Shown one piece after another: positions 55,129 to 64,000 of a stretch of DNA of 64,000 bases. How positions within the stretch are numbered: the first letter of the stretch is position 1; the number at the start of each line of letters is the position of its first letter. The position numbers and the translations under genes are program-made. A model generated the notes under the pieces. It was not told the origin of the DNA, did not search any database, and saw nothing but the letters and a program-made list of their open reading frames with translations. The DNA is from Burkholderia sp. 4M9327F10 (GTDB lineage: Bacteria > Pseudomonadota > Gammaproteobacteria > Burkholderiales > Burkholderiaceae), in NCBI RefSeq assembly GCF_005503145.1, contig NZ_SCNV01000036.1, forward strand, positions 1-64,000, in the 5' to 3' direction.

Positions 55129-56139
55129 CTAGGCCGCCGAACGGGGCGTTTGCCCTGTCCAACGCTTGAAAGCGCGCCGAAAATTGTGGGAATCGCTGAA
55201 ACCCACCTCGTACGCAATCTCCTCGATCGAAAGCCTCGAATTCTGCAAGAGCGCGGACGCGCGCCGCTGACGTATGCCGTCTAACAGAGACTGATACGAC
55301 ACGCCACAACAGGCCATTTTTCGCCGTAAGGTCCGCTCGCTCATGCAAAGCTGAGCCGCAATCGCGGCTAGCGTCGGGGTCTGCTGCAAGTCGCGCCGCA
55401 CGATCCTCTCGACAGACTCGATGAGGTCCGAATCGTCGCTATCCTGCTTCCTCGCCAACTCAAGAAAACGCAGCGCCTGCCTATGGCTCAACGGATCGTA
55501 GGTGGCGATTCTCTTGCTGCTCCACGAGGAGTCGCACGAGAACACATTATCCTTCCGACCAAACCGCACCGGACATCCAAACGTGCGCTCGTACTGATCA
55601 GCATAAGATGGGCGGTCGTAGCTAAACTCCACCGAAGAGGGGTGGAAATCATCACCAATGAGGGCATGCCCGATCCTCATGAAGCTACCGAATGCCTCCT
55701 CCACGAGGAACATCTCTATATCAGGTTCATGAAAGTGGCATGTTGCATTGATCGACATTCTCGACTCGTCATGCGTGTAATCGAGACGAAGCATCGACCC
55801 AGCGTACTCCTGCATCTCAACACCCAGTGCGACGGCATCGCCGAAGGTGGGACTGGTAAGCAAGGCGTAGCCGACGAGGCCAATTGAACCGATCGTCTCG
55901 TTACTCGCTATTTCCAGCCCAATACCCCGTCCCGGCGCCAGTTCGATTGTGCGGCGAATCATCTCGCTCGCCTGACGAAACGAAAGCCGGCACTCGGGGT
56001 CAGAAAGATCCGCAATCTCAAACCCGAGACCTAGGCACAAACGCTCGGGATTGATACCAAAACCCGGGCTCATCGCGGCCAGACATCGCAACAGGTAAAC
56101 CTGCAGGTTGGCCGTCGTATACCGTTCGGTGCTATGCAT
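55129..56139 (-). CDS. AraC-family regulator with N-terminal Arabinose_bd (OruR/ArgR-like) domain
   Basis: A 336-aa regulator. The first 200 residues match the Arabinose_bd domain (CRLSFRQASEMIRRT, then GLVGYALLTSPTFGDAV). The C-terminal HTH pair covers TLAAIAAQLCMSERTLRRKM and IEEIAYEVGFSDSHNFRRAF. Regulators of this kind often control porin and catabolic genes. It lies 78 bp downstream of a porin gene in the same direction and may respond to a molecule taken up through that porin. Confidence 0.9.
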   Translation of the reverse strand: MHSTERYTTANLQVYLLRCLAAMSPGFGINPERLCLGLGFEIADLSDPECRLSFRQASEMIRRTIELAPGRGIGLEIASNETIGSIGLVGYALLTSPTFGDAVALGVEMQEYAGSMLRLDYTHDESRMSINATCHFHEPDIEMFLVEEAFGSFMRIGHALIGDDFHPSSVEFSYDRPSYADQYERTFGCPVRFGRKDNVFSCDSSWSSKRIATYDPLSHRQALRFLELARKQDSDDSDLIESVERIVRRDLQQTPTLAAIAAQLCMSERTLRRKMACCGVSYQSLLDGIRQRRASALLQNSRLSIEEIAYEVGFSDSHNFRRAFKRWTGQTPRSAA

Positions 56140-56217
56140 GTCATGCGTCTCCGTTTTCCCGTGAGTGTAGGCGACCGGGCGGCACCGGTCGCTCCGGGGA
56201 AACGACAGGGTATGGTG

Positions 56218-57432
56218 TCAGAAATAGTGCCTCAAGCCCACCATGATGCCCGTCTGCGTCGTATTGTCGGTCGGAGCCTGTCCATCGAGGCCGACCAGTT
56301 GTGCGCCGACAAGACCACCACGATAGATCGATCTGTCCGCTTCGGCATACAGCATGTCTCGCTTGGAAAGGCTGTAGCCGGCGACGATCTGAAATTGACG
56401 CGCGCGCCCACCAAAATTGGCCGTGTAGCCGCTCTGCCATGTCCACCACGTATTGAAAGCCATCGTAAATATTGACGTGGCACGGTAAGTGACGCCTGCC
56501 AGAACCATTCTCCTTTTATCGAAGCCGCCAGGCGCTGAAGGGGCGGCGACCTGATCCGGAGAGATGATGCCGAGACCTGCCAGATCTGCTGGCGAGAACG
56601 GACCGTTGGAAAAGGATGTGAAGTTATTGTCCCGCGCGTTTTCGATGTAGCCCCCGTTAAAGGTCAACTTGCCAATGTCGAACGAACCTCCCGCCGTGTA
56701 AATATCGAACTTTGCATCGCTGACATCGTCTCTCGAACGAAGAAACGACCCGCTCAGCCTCAGCCATCCCTGGGTTGGAACCCATGAAAGCGATGCACCT
56801 GTCTGGCTTCCCGCCCAGCCCCCACCGGCCTGCCCTCCGGGCGCATACTGCGCCAGAATAACGAGACTGCCGACCTGCGCCGCGTACTGAATCATGTCGC
56901 TGGTCCGGGCTCCGCCTAACAGAATCTGCTCCGGTTTGAAGCTGTTGACGTATGGATCCTGGTCGCCTGTCCACATGTTCGAACCAAAAGCGAGCGTCAC
57001 CCCTTCGAACGCTACGTTGTATTGCCTTCCGAACGTGAGCTGACCGAGCTTTGGGGAGAGAAGACCCACGTAGGAAATCTCAAAGAAATTTGGCGAATCC
57101 TGCGGATTAACGCTCCCACTACCTGGATCAAAGTGACTCTCGAGATCGAACAGAGCCTGATTTCCTGAGCCGAGATCTTCCTGTCCTTTGAGACCCCAGT
57201 AGCTCTCTGCAAGCCCCCCACCATTCGCCATCGATATCCGACTCCCGCTCGATGCCACCGAGCCATCCGGACCATAAGACACCCCGTTGGTCTCGTAACG
57301 TATTGCAGTATCGATGACGCCGTAAAGCGTCAAATTGCTTTGTGCAATCGCCTCTCCAGAACAACAACACGCCAATCCCGCCGCACCGACCACTGCGTAA
57401 TACTTCAAGTGTTTCTCCATCTGCAGCCCCAT
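56218..57432 (-). CDS. Gram-negative porin (Burkholderia OpcP/Omp38-like)
   Basis: A 404-aa trimeric-type porin with a signal peptide (cleavage near AIAQ-SNLTLYG). The family start SNLTLYGVIDTAIRYETN and SYWGLKGQEDLGSGNQALF are present, as is a strand ending GLRHYF with the C-terminal Phe. ATG 57432 follows AGGAGGAGACGAT. It diverges from the class II aldolase cluster and probably allows uptake of that pathway's substrate. The adjacent AraC gene may control it. Confidence 0.93.
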   Translation of the reverse strand: MGLQMEKHLKYYAVVGAAGLACCCSGEAIAQSNLTLYGVIDTAIRYETNGVSYGPDGSVASSGSRISMANGGGLAESYWGLKGQEDLGSGNQALFDLESHFDPGSGSVNPQDSPNFFEISYVGLLSPKLGQLTFGRQYNVAFEGVTLAFGSNMWTGDQDPYVNSFKPEQILLGGARTSDMIQYAAQVGSLVILAQYAPGGQAGGGWAGSQTGASLSWVPTQGWLRLSGSFLRSRDDVSDAKFDIYTAGGSFDIGKLTFNGGYIENARDNNFTSFSNGPFSPADLAGLGIISPDQVAAPSAPGGFDKRRMVLAGVTYRATSIFTMAFNTWWTWQSGYTANFGGRARQFQIVAGYSLSKRDMLYAEADRSIYRGGLVGAQLVGLDGQAPTDNTTQTGIMVGLRHYF

Positions 57433-57782
57433 ATCGTCTCCTCCTTCGTTCCAGTAAGCCTGAGATCGTGCGGACCAGTTCGGCGCACCGCGGCGGCACG
57501 CCTTTGGTCCTCCCGTAAGTCCCGTTTCTGTGACAGATTTATTGCTTTACGCGTCAGAGAGAAGTTAGAGGGTCAAATTTCCTTGCACCAAGGCAAACCC
57601 GGCCAAATCTGTAGTGCATACCGGCCAGGTTCGAACAAGTCATAGCGCGCCCTGCCGGACACGCCTTGACTGTCAAGCTTGACCTTGACGGACCCCGTGC
57701 TGGCCGCTTTTGAATCGTCGAAACACTACTGCTCGTTTTATTCTTGCCTTGTCTATTTATGAACATAAAAAAGGAATCCTCA

Positions 57783-58538
57783 ATGAACAATGTCTCATTG
57801 GAAAGCAAGGTGAGCGCAGAGGAGTGGCAGCTAAGGTGCGACCTGGCCGCCTGCTATCGCCTCGTTGCGTCGTACGGCTGGTCCGATCTGATTTTTACCC
57901 ATATCAGCGCTCGCGTGCCCGGTCCCGAACAGCACTTTCTGATCAATCCGTACGGGCTACTGTTCGATGAAGTCACCGCTTCTTCCCTGATTCTGGTCGA
58001 CCGGGATGGCAACAAGCTCACGGACACCCCGTTCCCGGTAAACCGCGCCGGTTTCGTGATCCACAGCGCCGTACACGCCGTGCGTGAAGATGTCCAATGC
58101 GTGCTTCACACCCACACGCGAGCTGGGGTCGCCGTCAGTGCGCAGCAGTGCGGTCTTCTGCCGATCTCACAGCAGGCGACGTTCGTGCTTGGAGGACTCG
58201 GGTACCACGAATACGAAGGTGTCGCGTTGCACGACGAGGAAAAGCCTCGACTTCAGCAGGATCTCGGTAGCGGGACGTTTCTGATGTTGCGCAACCATGG
58301 ACTTCTCACGGTTGGTCGCAACATCGCAGATGCATTTCTCGCTATGTATATCTTCGAGAGCGCATGCCAGATACAAGTGGCCGCGCAGCCTGGCGGTAGC
58401 CTGACGTCAATCGATGCGGAAATTCTCAAAGGCGTTGCAGACGCTGCCCGCGTGCAGACTGACGGCCTGGGAGGCAGCTTCGTATGGCCTGCGTTACGCC
58501 GCAAGCTAGATCGGATTAGTCCAGACTACTGCTCGTAG
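57783..58538 (+). CDS. Class II aldolase/adducin-family protein
   Basis: A 251-aa zinc-dependent aldolase-fold protein. Visible are SDLIFTHISARVPG, LHTHTRAGVAVSA with the metal-ligand histidines, and LRNHGLLTVG with a third histidine. Sequences of this type without close relation to fuculose-phosphate aldolase often have unknown substrates. ATG 57783 has an AAAGGAA box. It is first in a plus-strand group that includes an SCP2 protein and, further on, a PLP enzyme, a flavoprotein oxidase and an aldehyde dehydrogenase. It may cleave a hydroxylated side chain or act as a decarboxylase. Confidence 0.88.
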   Translation: MNNVSLESKVSAEEWQLRCDLAACYRLVASYGWSDLIFTHISARVPGPEQHFLINPYGLLFDEVTASSLILVDRDGNKLTDTPFPVNRAGFVIHSAVHAVREDVQCVLHTHTRAGVAVSAQQCGLLPISQQATFVLGGLGYHEYEGVALHDEEKPRLQQDLGSGTFLMLRNHGLLTVGRNIADAFLAMYIFESACQIQVAAQPGGSLTSIDAEILKGVADAARVQTDGLGGSFVWPALRRKLDRISPDYCS

Positions 58539-58600
58539 TCGTTGCATTCAAATTCGCATTTTCCACACGTATTCAATTTTTTCTGACCGGAGTGTTCAAA

Positions 58601-58906
58601 ATGGACTACCTCGAAGAAGTCACTTCCCGATTCAAGGAGGCCATCGTCAATGGACCTACCCCACAAAAGAGCCTCAAGATCAATCTCAAGAATCTGGGCT
58701 TCGTAGTCGTCACGCAAACAACTGTCAGCAATGATGATACGGAGGCAGATACCACTATCACGATGGGACAGAAGGATTTTCAGGACCTCGTCGCCGGCAA
58801 GCTAAATCCACCCGTTGCGTTCATGCAGGGGAAGATCAAGATCAATGGAGATCCCACTGCTGCACTGCAATGGCTGCCTGTCATACAGCGCACGTCAGGT
58901 GCATAA
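58601..58906 (+). CDS. SCP2 sterol-carrier-like lipid-binding protein
   Basis: A 101-aa small domain. It has the SCP2 order: LKINLKNLGFVVV, then TTITMGQKDFQDLVAGKLNP, then FMQGKIKINGDPTAALQW. These match the lipid-binding tunnel region of SCP2-fold proteins. ATG 58601 has CGGAG eight bases before. In the group around it, it may carry a hydrophobic substrate or a thioester between enzymes. It converges with the SDR gene across 56 bp. Confidence 0.85.
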   Translation: MDYLEEVTSRFKEAIVNGPTPQKSLKINLKNLGFVVVTQTTVSNDDTEADTTITMGQKDFQDLVAGKLNPPVAFMQGKIKINGDPTAALQWLPVIQRTSGA

Positions 58907-58962
58907 CGCGTCGAACTCAGCAAGCATCAGGGGCTCGACGTCGGCCCCCCTCGACGTCGAGA

Positions 58963-59760
58963 TCAATCGAGTTCCCGAGAAACAACGAAGGCGGAGATCT
59001 TTCCGGTCAACAGTTTCGACGGAGAGATCCGCGCGAGCCAGGTAACACATTTGTTGCTCAGGCCCGGCAGCACAGCCGTGCGCCCGGCCATCATCGCGCG
59101 ATAGCCGATCATTGCCATCTCGTCCGGCTCACTGTAACCGAGCTTGGCCATTCGACGCTCGTCGACCAGACCAGCGGCAGCGAAGAAATGGGTTCGCGTT
59201 GGCCCAGGAGCGAGATGCGTGCAGGTGACACCCGTCCCTCTCAGATCGTACGACAACGCCTCCGACACGCTTATGACGTATGCCTTTGACGCCGCATACG
59301 CAGCCTCTAGTCCATGAGGAACGACATAACCAGCGGACGAACTGATATTCAGAACGCGACCTCGTCCTCGCTCGATCATTGGCTTCACGAACCACAACGT
59401 CAGCTCCGACAGGGCGACCACATTTAGTTGCAACATGGCCGTCATCTGCTGTGCATCGTAGTCCTGAAAGGCAAGGCCGACGATTCCCGCGCCCGCACTA
59501 TTGACAAGATACTCGACAGGGTGTCCCAGTGCTTCCACCCGCGTCGCCAACCGTGCCGCCGCACCGGGCACAGCCAGGTCCACTGTGATCGCATGCGCGT
59601 CGACGTTGAACGTCTCCCGAATATGCCTGGCGTGCTTCTCGAGAGTAGTCTGGCTGCGTGGACTTGAGCACAGGATCACGTTAATCCCGTCCCGCGCGAA
59701 CGCTATCGCAAGTTCAGCACCAATCCCGCTTGAAGCACCTGTTATCAAGGCGTAATCCAT
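58963..59760 (-). CDS. Short-chain dehydrogenase/reductase
   Basis: A 265-aa classical SDR. Cofactor loop TGASSGIGAELAIAFA; catalytic serine in NISSSAGYV; Tyr-x-x-x-Lys in YAASKAYV; and the C-terminal APGPTRTHFF. NADP preference is suggested by the absence of an acidic residue after strand 2, but is not certain. It is on the opposite strand to its neighbours and diverges from the PLP-enzyme gene, so it is probably a separate transcript of the same pathway. Confidence 0.9.
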   Translation of the reverse strand: MDYALITGASSGIGAELAIAFARDGINVILCSSPRSQTTLEKHARHIRETFNVDAHAITVDLAVPGAAARLATRVEALGHPVEYLVNSAGAGIVGLAFQDYDAQQMTAMLQLNVVALSELTLWFVKPMIERGRGRVLNISSSAGYVVPHGLEAAYAASKAYVISVSEALSYDLRGTGVTCTHLAPGPTRTHFFAAAGLVDERRMAKLGYSEPDEMAMIGYRAMMAGRTAVLPGLSNKCVTWLARISPSKLLTGKISAFVVSRELD

Positions 59761-60058
59761 GTCTCTCCCTGGCGAAATGAGTCAAGTCCTTCGTTAAACG
59801 CACTTCGCAACCGTATTCCGACAAAAAGAAACGGGCAGACGCTGGCGAGGTCAGTTTCGGGTCCATCCCGGCCATCCGGCTGTCCGCCGGACCATTGGCC
59901 GAAACGGACCCCCAGAACGGCCATCTCTACCCTTGGAGCGAGAAATATCGCTTTATAGGCTTCACTCCGGCACATCATTCTGAAAAAAAGCGGCTGACTG
60001 GCACGTTGTCAGACTAATCGGCGAATCCGGCCGCCCATCAACCTTGAAGAACATCCAT
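59761..60058. promoter_or_regulatory. Divergent intergenic region
   Basis: A 298-bp gap between the SDR gene (leftward) and the PLP-enzyme gene (rightward). It must contain both promoters. No clear operator palindrome or gene was recognised. Confidence 0.4.
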
Positions 60059-61285
60059 ATGAACCAGACGGCCTCCTATAAGCAAGCGCCCCCTCTCCCG
60101 CGCGACTATGGCTATTACCGCCGTGCGCTCGAGGGAGAGCGGTTGCCTGCAGCTTTTGTCGATCTGGACAGTTTTGCTTCGAACCTTGAACGGCTAGGGG
60201 AACGGGCGGCCGGACTACCCGTCAGGCTGGTAACGAAATCTGTGCGTTCGCTACCTATGATCCGGCATATCTTCGACACAGCGCCGTTTGTGCGTGGCCT
60301 GCTCTGCTACTCGCCGGCCGAAGCCGCGTGGCTGGCGAGCGAGGGATTCGACGACATAGTCGTCGCTTACCCGTCTGTTGAACCCGATGATCTGCGCGCC
60401 GTCGCCGCGCAGATACGGACCGGTCACGCAATTACGTTGATGGTCGACAGTCTCGACCAGGTGAAAACCCTCGACGTAATTGCCCGTACCGAAAACGTGG
60501 TATTTCCACTGTCGATAGATCTGGACATGTCTTCGTCGTTTCCCGGACTGTACTTCGGCGTGCACCGCTCACCGATCAACAATGTCGCGAGCGCTCTGGC
60601 GCTTGCCAGTTTCATCGCCGGTCTCGGCGGCGTCAGGCTGGACGGCCTGATGGGGTACGAAGGGCAGATTGCGGGCCTGATGGACGTCGTGCCCGGGGAG
60701 AAAATACGCAGCAGCATCATTCGTTATCTCAAACGCAGGTCGATCCACGAAATTACTAAACGCCGCCAAGCAGTGGTTCAAGCGCTGGCCGCAGCGGGTC
60801 ATCCGCTGCGGTTCGTGAACGGAGGTGGCACCGGCAGTCTGGAGACCACCCGCGCCGACGCCTCGGTGACCGAACTCGCTGCCGGGTCGGGCCTCTATGC
60901 CCCCACACTGTTTGACCACTATGCTGCGTTTCGCGTAACACCGGCTGCCGGTTTTGCTCTGCCCATTACCCGCTCACCGGCACCGGGTGTCGTCACGTGT
61001 GCAGGCGGCGGATACATCGCGTCTGGACCAGCAGGAAAGAGCCGACTGCCCCAACCGTGGCTGCCACACGGATCTGAACTCATTGATAACGAAGCAGCCG
61101 GCGAGGTACAGACGCCGATCTGTCTTCCCCGCGACGTGAAGCTCAAGATCGGCGATCCGATGCTGTTCCGCCACGCAAAGGCTGGGGAACTGTGCGAGCG
61201 TTTCGACGAGTTACTCCTGATCCGCAACGGCAGCGTTGTCGAACGCGCCTCGACCTATCGTGGTGCGGGCAAAAACTTCTTTTAA
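60059..61285 (+). CDS. Alanine-racemase-fold PLP enzyme (amino acid deaminase/aldolase type)
   Basis: A 408-aa fold-type III PLP protein related to D-threonine aldolase/D-serine dehydratase. The PLP lysine is in VRLVTKSVRS near residue 60. It is followed by FPLSIDLDMSSS, GLMGYEGQIAGL and FVNGGGTGSLETT (phosphate-binding glycine loop). The C-terminal beta domain includes FRVTPAAGFALPITRSPAPG and lacks the HxC zinc site seen in D-threonine aldolase, so a different reaction is likely. The flavoprotein oxidase gene follows after 26 bp, probably as one transcript. ATG 60059 was chosen over TTG 60044. Confidence 0.88.
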   Translation: MNQTASYKQAPPLPRDYGYYRRALEGERLPAAFVDLDSFASNLERLGERAAGLPVRLVTKSVRSLPMIRHIFDTAPFVRGLLCYSPAEAAWLASEGFDDIVVAYPSVEPDDLRAVAAQIRTGHAITLMVDSLDQVKTLDVIARTENVVFPLSIDLDMSSSFPGLYFGVHRSPINNVASALALASFIAGLGGVRLDGLMGYEGQIAGLMDVVPGEKIRSSIIRYLKRRSIHEITKRRQAVVQALAAAGHPLRFVNGGGTGSLETTRADASVTELAAGSGLYAPTLFDHYAAFRVTPAAGFALPITRSPAPGVVTCAGGGYIASGPAGKSRLPQPWLPHGSELIDNEAAGEVQTPICLPRDVKLKIGDPMLFRHAKAGELCERFDELLLIRNGSVVERASTYRGAGKNFF

Positions 61286-61311
61286 CTAACGAGCGGCGAG
61301 GAGATCACATC

Positions 61312-62646
61312 ATGTGGCGTAACTGGTCCGGATATGTAGCATGTCCGTTGGCAACCGTATCGACACCCGCGTCTAGTCGGGAACTTGTGGACATACTTCG
61401 CAAGGCAAAGCAGACCGGCTCATCAGTCCGCGCGGTCGGCGCGGGTCATTCGTTCTCACCACTGGTGCATACCGATGGCTCAATCGTTTCGCTCGATCGG
61501 TTGCAAGGCATTATCGACATCGACACAGCACGGCGAGTTGTACATGTTCATGCCGGAACCCGCCTGCACACGCTCTGTCCAGCACTGTCGGCTCACGGAC
61601 TCGCGATGGAAAACCTCGGCGACATCAATTCGCAGTCGATCGCAGGCGCCACCAGCACCGGGACCCACGGTACCGGTATCAAGCTGGGCAACCTCGCGAC
61701 GCAGATCGCCAGCCTCACAATCATGCAAACCGACGGCCGTGAGATTGTCGCCACGCCGGAAGAAAATCCGGACCTGTTTGCCGGCGGCCGGATCGGGCTC
61801 GGCGCACTGGGTATTCTCACAAAAATCGGACTCAATGTCGTTCCTTCGTTTCAGCTGAAGATGAAACGGGCCAAGATGCAGTTAGACGAGTGTCTGGCAC
61901 AAGCAGTGTCATTGACCCAGCGCCACCGCTCGTTCGAGATGTACTGGCTTCCTCACACTGACACGGTCCTCACGAAGTCATGGGATGTAACAGATGAACC
62001 CTCTACACCCACAAACTGGAGGCGCTACATCACCGAAGATCTACTCGAAAACGCCGCATTCGGATTTCTTTGTGACCTCGGAAAGCGCTTGCCTTCGGCC
62101 TGCCCATCGATTAGCCGATTTTGTTCGTCGCTAGTCGGGCCCGGCCAGCATGTCGACGCTAGTCACCGCATGCTTTCCACCGCGCGGCGTGTTCGCTTCA
62201 ATGAGATGGAGTGGTCGGTGCCCGCCGAGCACGGTGAGGCTGCCCTGAGGGAAATCCGCGCATTCATTTCTCAGAAGGCATTCCCGTTGATGTTTCCGCT
62301 GGAATACCGCTGGGTACGTGGGGATGATATCTGGCTGAGCCCGGACTTCGAGCGCGACAGCGTGCACATCTCCGCGCACCAGTATCGCGGGATGCCCCAC
62401 GAACGTTACTTCGACGGCGTGCAGGCAATCTGTCTGAACTATGGTGGCCGGCCGCATTGGGGGAAAATGCACACCCTCAGGGGGCAGGACTTCGCGAAGC
62501 TGTATCCCCATTGGGAGGACTTTCTCGCATTGCGCCAGCGCATGGACCCGCACGGCCGCTTTCTTACGCCCTATCTCCGTCGCCTTTTCGGACTCGACAC
62601 AGTGTCGAGCTTCGAGAATCACTCCTTGCGGGAGAATTACGCTTGA
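61312..62646 (+). CDS. FAD-dependent sugar-lactone oxidase-like protein (D-arabinono-1,4-lactone oxidase family)
   Basis: A 444-aa VAO-type flavoprotein. The N-terminal FAD domain has VRAVGAGHSFSPLVHTDG and GATSTGTHGTGI. The C-terminal ALO domain ends with GRPHWGKMHTL, the HWGK motif typical of aldonolactone oxidases. The family oxidises sugar acids or lactones, or related primary alcohols, to produce H2O2. The pairing with the upstream alanine-racemase-fold gene is, to my knowledge, widespread in proteobacteria and actinobacteria, yet the pathway is not assigned. The ATG has GAGGAGATC upstream. Confidence 0.9.
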   Translation: MWRNWSGYVACPLATVSTPASSRELVDILRKAKQTGSSVRAVGAGHSFSPLVHTDGSIVSLDRLQGIIDIDTARRVVHVHAGTRLHTLCPALSAHGLAMENLGDINSQSIAGATSTGTHGTGIKLGNLATQIASLTIMQTDGREIVATPEENPDLFAGGRIGLGALGILTKIGLNVVPSFQLKMKRAKMQLDECLAQAVSLTQRHRSFEMYWLPHTDTVLTKSWDVTDEPSTPTNWRRYITEDLLENAAFGFLCDLGKRLPSACPSISRFCSSLVGPGQHVDASHRMLSTARRVRFNEMEWSVPAEHGEAALREIRAFISQKAFPLMFPLEYRWVRGDDIWLSPDFERDSVHISAHQYRGMPHERYFDGVQAICLNYGGRPHWGKMHTLRGQDFAKLYPHWEDFLALRQRMDPHGRFLTPYLRRLFGLDTVSSFENHSLRENYA

Positions 62647-64000
62647 ACGCTCCTCTTATGTCCACCGCCACACATGCGAAGCCCGCGCTCGATCTTCTCG
62701 CTCTGTTCAGCGCACAGCGTCTGGCCGTCGCCCGCGAGGGGGCACCCTCCTACGAGCAAAGAATCGCAGCCCTCGACGCACTCGAGAAGATGGTAAAGGC
62801 GCACCGTCACGATCTGGTCGGGGCAATCTCCGCAGATTTCGGAAATCGTGCCACGGAAGAGACCGAACTCGGCGAACTGATGCCAGTACTAAACAGCATC
62901 AGACACGCGCGCAAGCACCTGAGGTCCTGGATGCGCCCCAGGAGGCGCGCAGTCGGAATCGCCTTCCGCCCGGCAAAAGCACACATCGTGTACCAGCCGC
63001 TTGGCGTTGTCGGTATTCTGGCGCCTTGGAATTACCCGCTGACCTTGACCCTGGTGCCGCTCATCGAAGCACTTGCCGCCGGCAACCGCGCCCTGATCAA
63101 ACCGTCTGAATTGACACCTCGCACGTCAGAGCTATTGCAAACACTCATAAGCAAGACGTTCCCAGCCGAACTCGTGGCCGTCGTAACTGGCGGTCCATCG
63201 CTTGCCGCCGAATTCTGCGCGTTGGCTTTTGACCATCTGTTGTTTACTGGCTCCACGCGCGTCGGCAGGGAAGTCATGGCTGCCGCAGCACCTAACCTGA
63301 CTCCAGTCACGCTGGAGCTAGGCGGAAAGTCGCCGGTCGTTCTCTGTCGGGGATACTCGATGAAAAAGGTCGCGCGGATCGTCGCCATCGGCAAGCTGTT
63401 CAACGCGGGGCAGACCTGCGTTGCACCCGATTACGCACTGGTACCACGCGAGCTTGTCGAGCAGTTCGTAGCGGAAGTGCTCGACGCGGCAACGGCTCTC
63501 TATCCATCGGTCTCAGGCAATCGAGACTACACCTCGATTGTCTCGGAGAAACACTATCAAAGGCTTGTCCGGATGATCGAAGAGGCTCGTTCGCTCGGCG
63601 CGAAAATTCACACACTCTCTGACTCTGGCGCCGAGAAAGAGCGCAAGCTTGTGCCGACGATCATAAGTAACGTGCCGGCAGATTCCTCAGTTATGCGGGA
63701 AGAAATATTCGGTCCGATTCTGCCGGTGATTGCCTACGACACGCTTGACGATGCGATCCACTTCATCAACGAGCGGCCCAAGCCGCTTGCGCTCTACTGC
63801 TTCTCAAACAACGCCAACGAACGACGTGCATTGGTCGAGCACACCCGCTCAGGCGGTGTCACGTTGAACGGGACGATGCTGCACGCGACACAGGAAGATC
63901 TGCCGTTCGGCGGCGTCGGCGACAGCGGAATGGGCGCATATCACGGATACGACGGGTTCGTGCGTTTCTCCCACGCGAGAGGCGTCATGACTCTGAGTCG
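62643..64000 (+). CDS. Aldehyde dehydrogenase, coniferyl-aldehyde-dehydrogenase-like (3' end outside window)
   Basis: At least 452 residues of an NAD(P)-dependent aldehyde dehydrogenase. It has VVGILAPWNYPLTLTLVPLI, FTGSTRVGREVM, the glutamate in TLELGGKSPVV and the catalytic Cys in NAGQTCVAPDYALVP. The RPRRRAV segment and overall pattern resemble coniferyl aldehyde dehydrogenase (CalB). A TTG at 62643 lies 8-9 bases past GGGAG and overlaps the previous stop (TTGA); ATG 62658 is the alternative. It would oxidise an aldehyde released by the cluster's upstream enzymes. The reading frame is open at the right edge. Confidence 0.9.
   Translation, partial: MNAPLMSTATHAKPALDLLALFSAQRLAVAREGAPSYEQRIAALDALEKMVKAHRHDLVGAISADFGNRATEETELGELMPVLNSIRHARKHLRSWMRPRRRAVGIAFRPAKAHIVYQPLGVVGILAPWNYPLTLTLVPLIEALAAGNRALIKPSELTPRTSELLQTLISKTFPAELVAVVTGGPSLAAEFCALAFDHLLFTGSTRVGREVMAAAAPNLTPVTLELGGKSPVVLCRGYSMKKVARIVAIGKLFNAGQTCVAPDYALVPRELVEQFVAEVLDAATALYPSVSGNRDYTSIVSEKHYQRLVRMIEEARSLGAKIHTLSDSGAEKERKLVPTIISNVPADSSVMREEIFGPILPVIAYDTLDDAIHFINERPKPLALYCFSNNANERRALVEHTRSGGVTLNGTMLHATQEDLPFGGVGDSGMGAYHGYDGFVRFSHARGVMTLS

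Overview
The window looks like an accessory part of a large secondary replicon (chromosome 2 or megaplasmid) from a Burkholderia-type betaproteobacterium, probably Paraburkholderia or Caballeronia. This is inferred from the high-GC coding style, many LysR regulators paired with small acid-catabolism operons, a Burkholderia-type 404-aa porin, a KfrA-like plasmid protein and a secreted pectate lyase. No rRNA, tRNA or CRISPR array was recognised.

Left end (1-10.4 kb), a mobile and defence-like island. An IS21-type terminus cuts into a metallo-beta-lactamase (MBL) fold gene. Decayed sequence and a five-span membrane protein follow. Next is a tight three-gene minus-strand operon (7111 down to 2519): an MBL-fold protein, a single-chain E2-E1-JAB ubiquitin-like conjugation/deconjugation protein, and a patatin-like phospholipase. 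The genes overlap by a few bases, so they are probably translationally coupled. A tyrosine recombinase and a divergent KfrA-like coiled-coil DNA-binding protein lie beside the operon and share a palindrome-containing intergenic region. An IS1182-type transposase remnant closes the island. The operon is the strongest candidate for an unusual system: a predicted protein-modification enzyme linked to a membrane-lipid-attacking effector.

Middle (10.5-35.8 kb), four catabolic modules for short or branched di- and hydroxy-acids, each with its own LysR regulator. Module A: CitE-like CoA-ester lyase, class III CoA-transferase, lactate-permease-type transporter, glycerate kinase and a 2-hydroxyacid dehydrogenase. 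Module B: HMG-CoA-lyase-like enzyme, CoA-transferase, MFS transporter and a VOC protein resembling Salmonella STM3117. An IS5-family element (25121-26021) sits between B and C. Module C: MHS-family transporter, MaoC-like hydratase, CoA-transferase and a divergent LysR, followed by an alpha/beta hydrolase. Module D: three RraA/HMG-aldolase-family proteins and a class I aminotransferase under a divergent LysR. Together they suggest CoA activation, hydration and carbon-carbon cleavage of itaconate-, citramalate-, hydroxymethylglutarate- and hydroxymethyl-oxoglutarate-like compounds to acetyl-CoA, pyruvate or glyoxylate.

Right half (36-64 kb). An AraC regulator and a divergent NmrA-type oxidoreductase come first. 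They are followed by a periplasmic beta-propeller/GGDEF diguanylate cyclase and a PL1 pectate lyase. The next stretch (44.1-46.2 kb) carries broken copies of the RraA-aminotransferase pair and a CoA-transferase stub. Then come a MipA/OmpV protein, an RND efflux operon with a divergent OmpR-type two-component pair, and an AraC regulator with a porin. The end holds a cluster of class II aldolase, SCP2 protein, SDR, alanine-racemase-fold PLP protein, sugar-lactone-oxidase-type flavoprotein and an aldehyde dehydrogenase that runs off the window.
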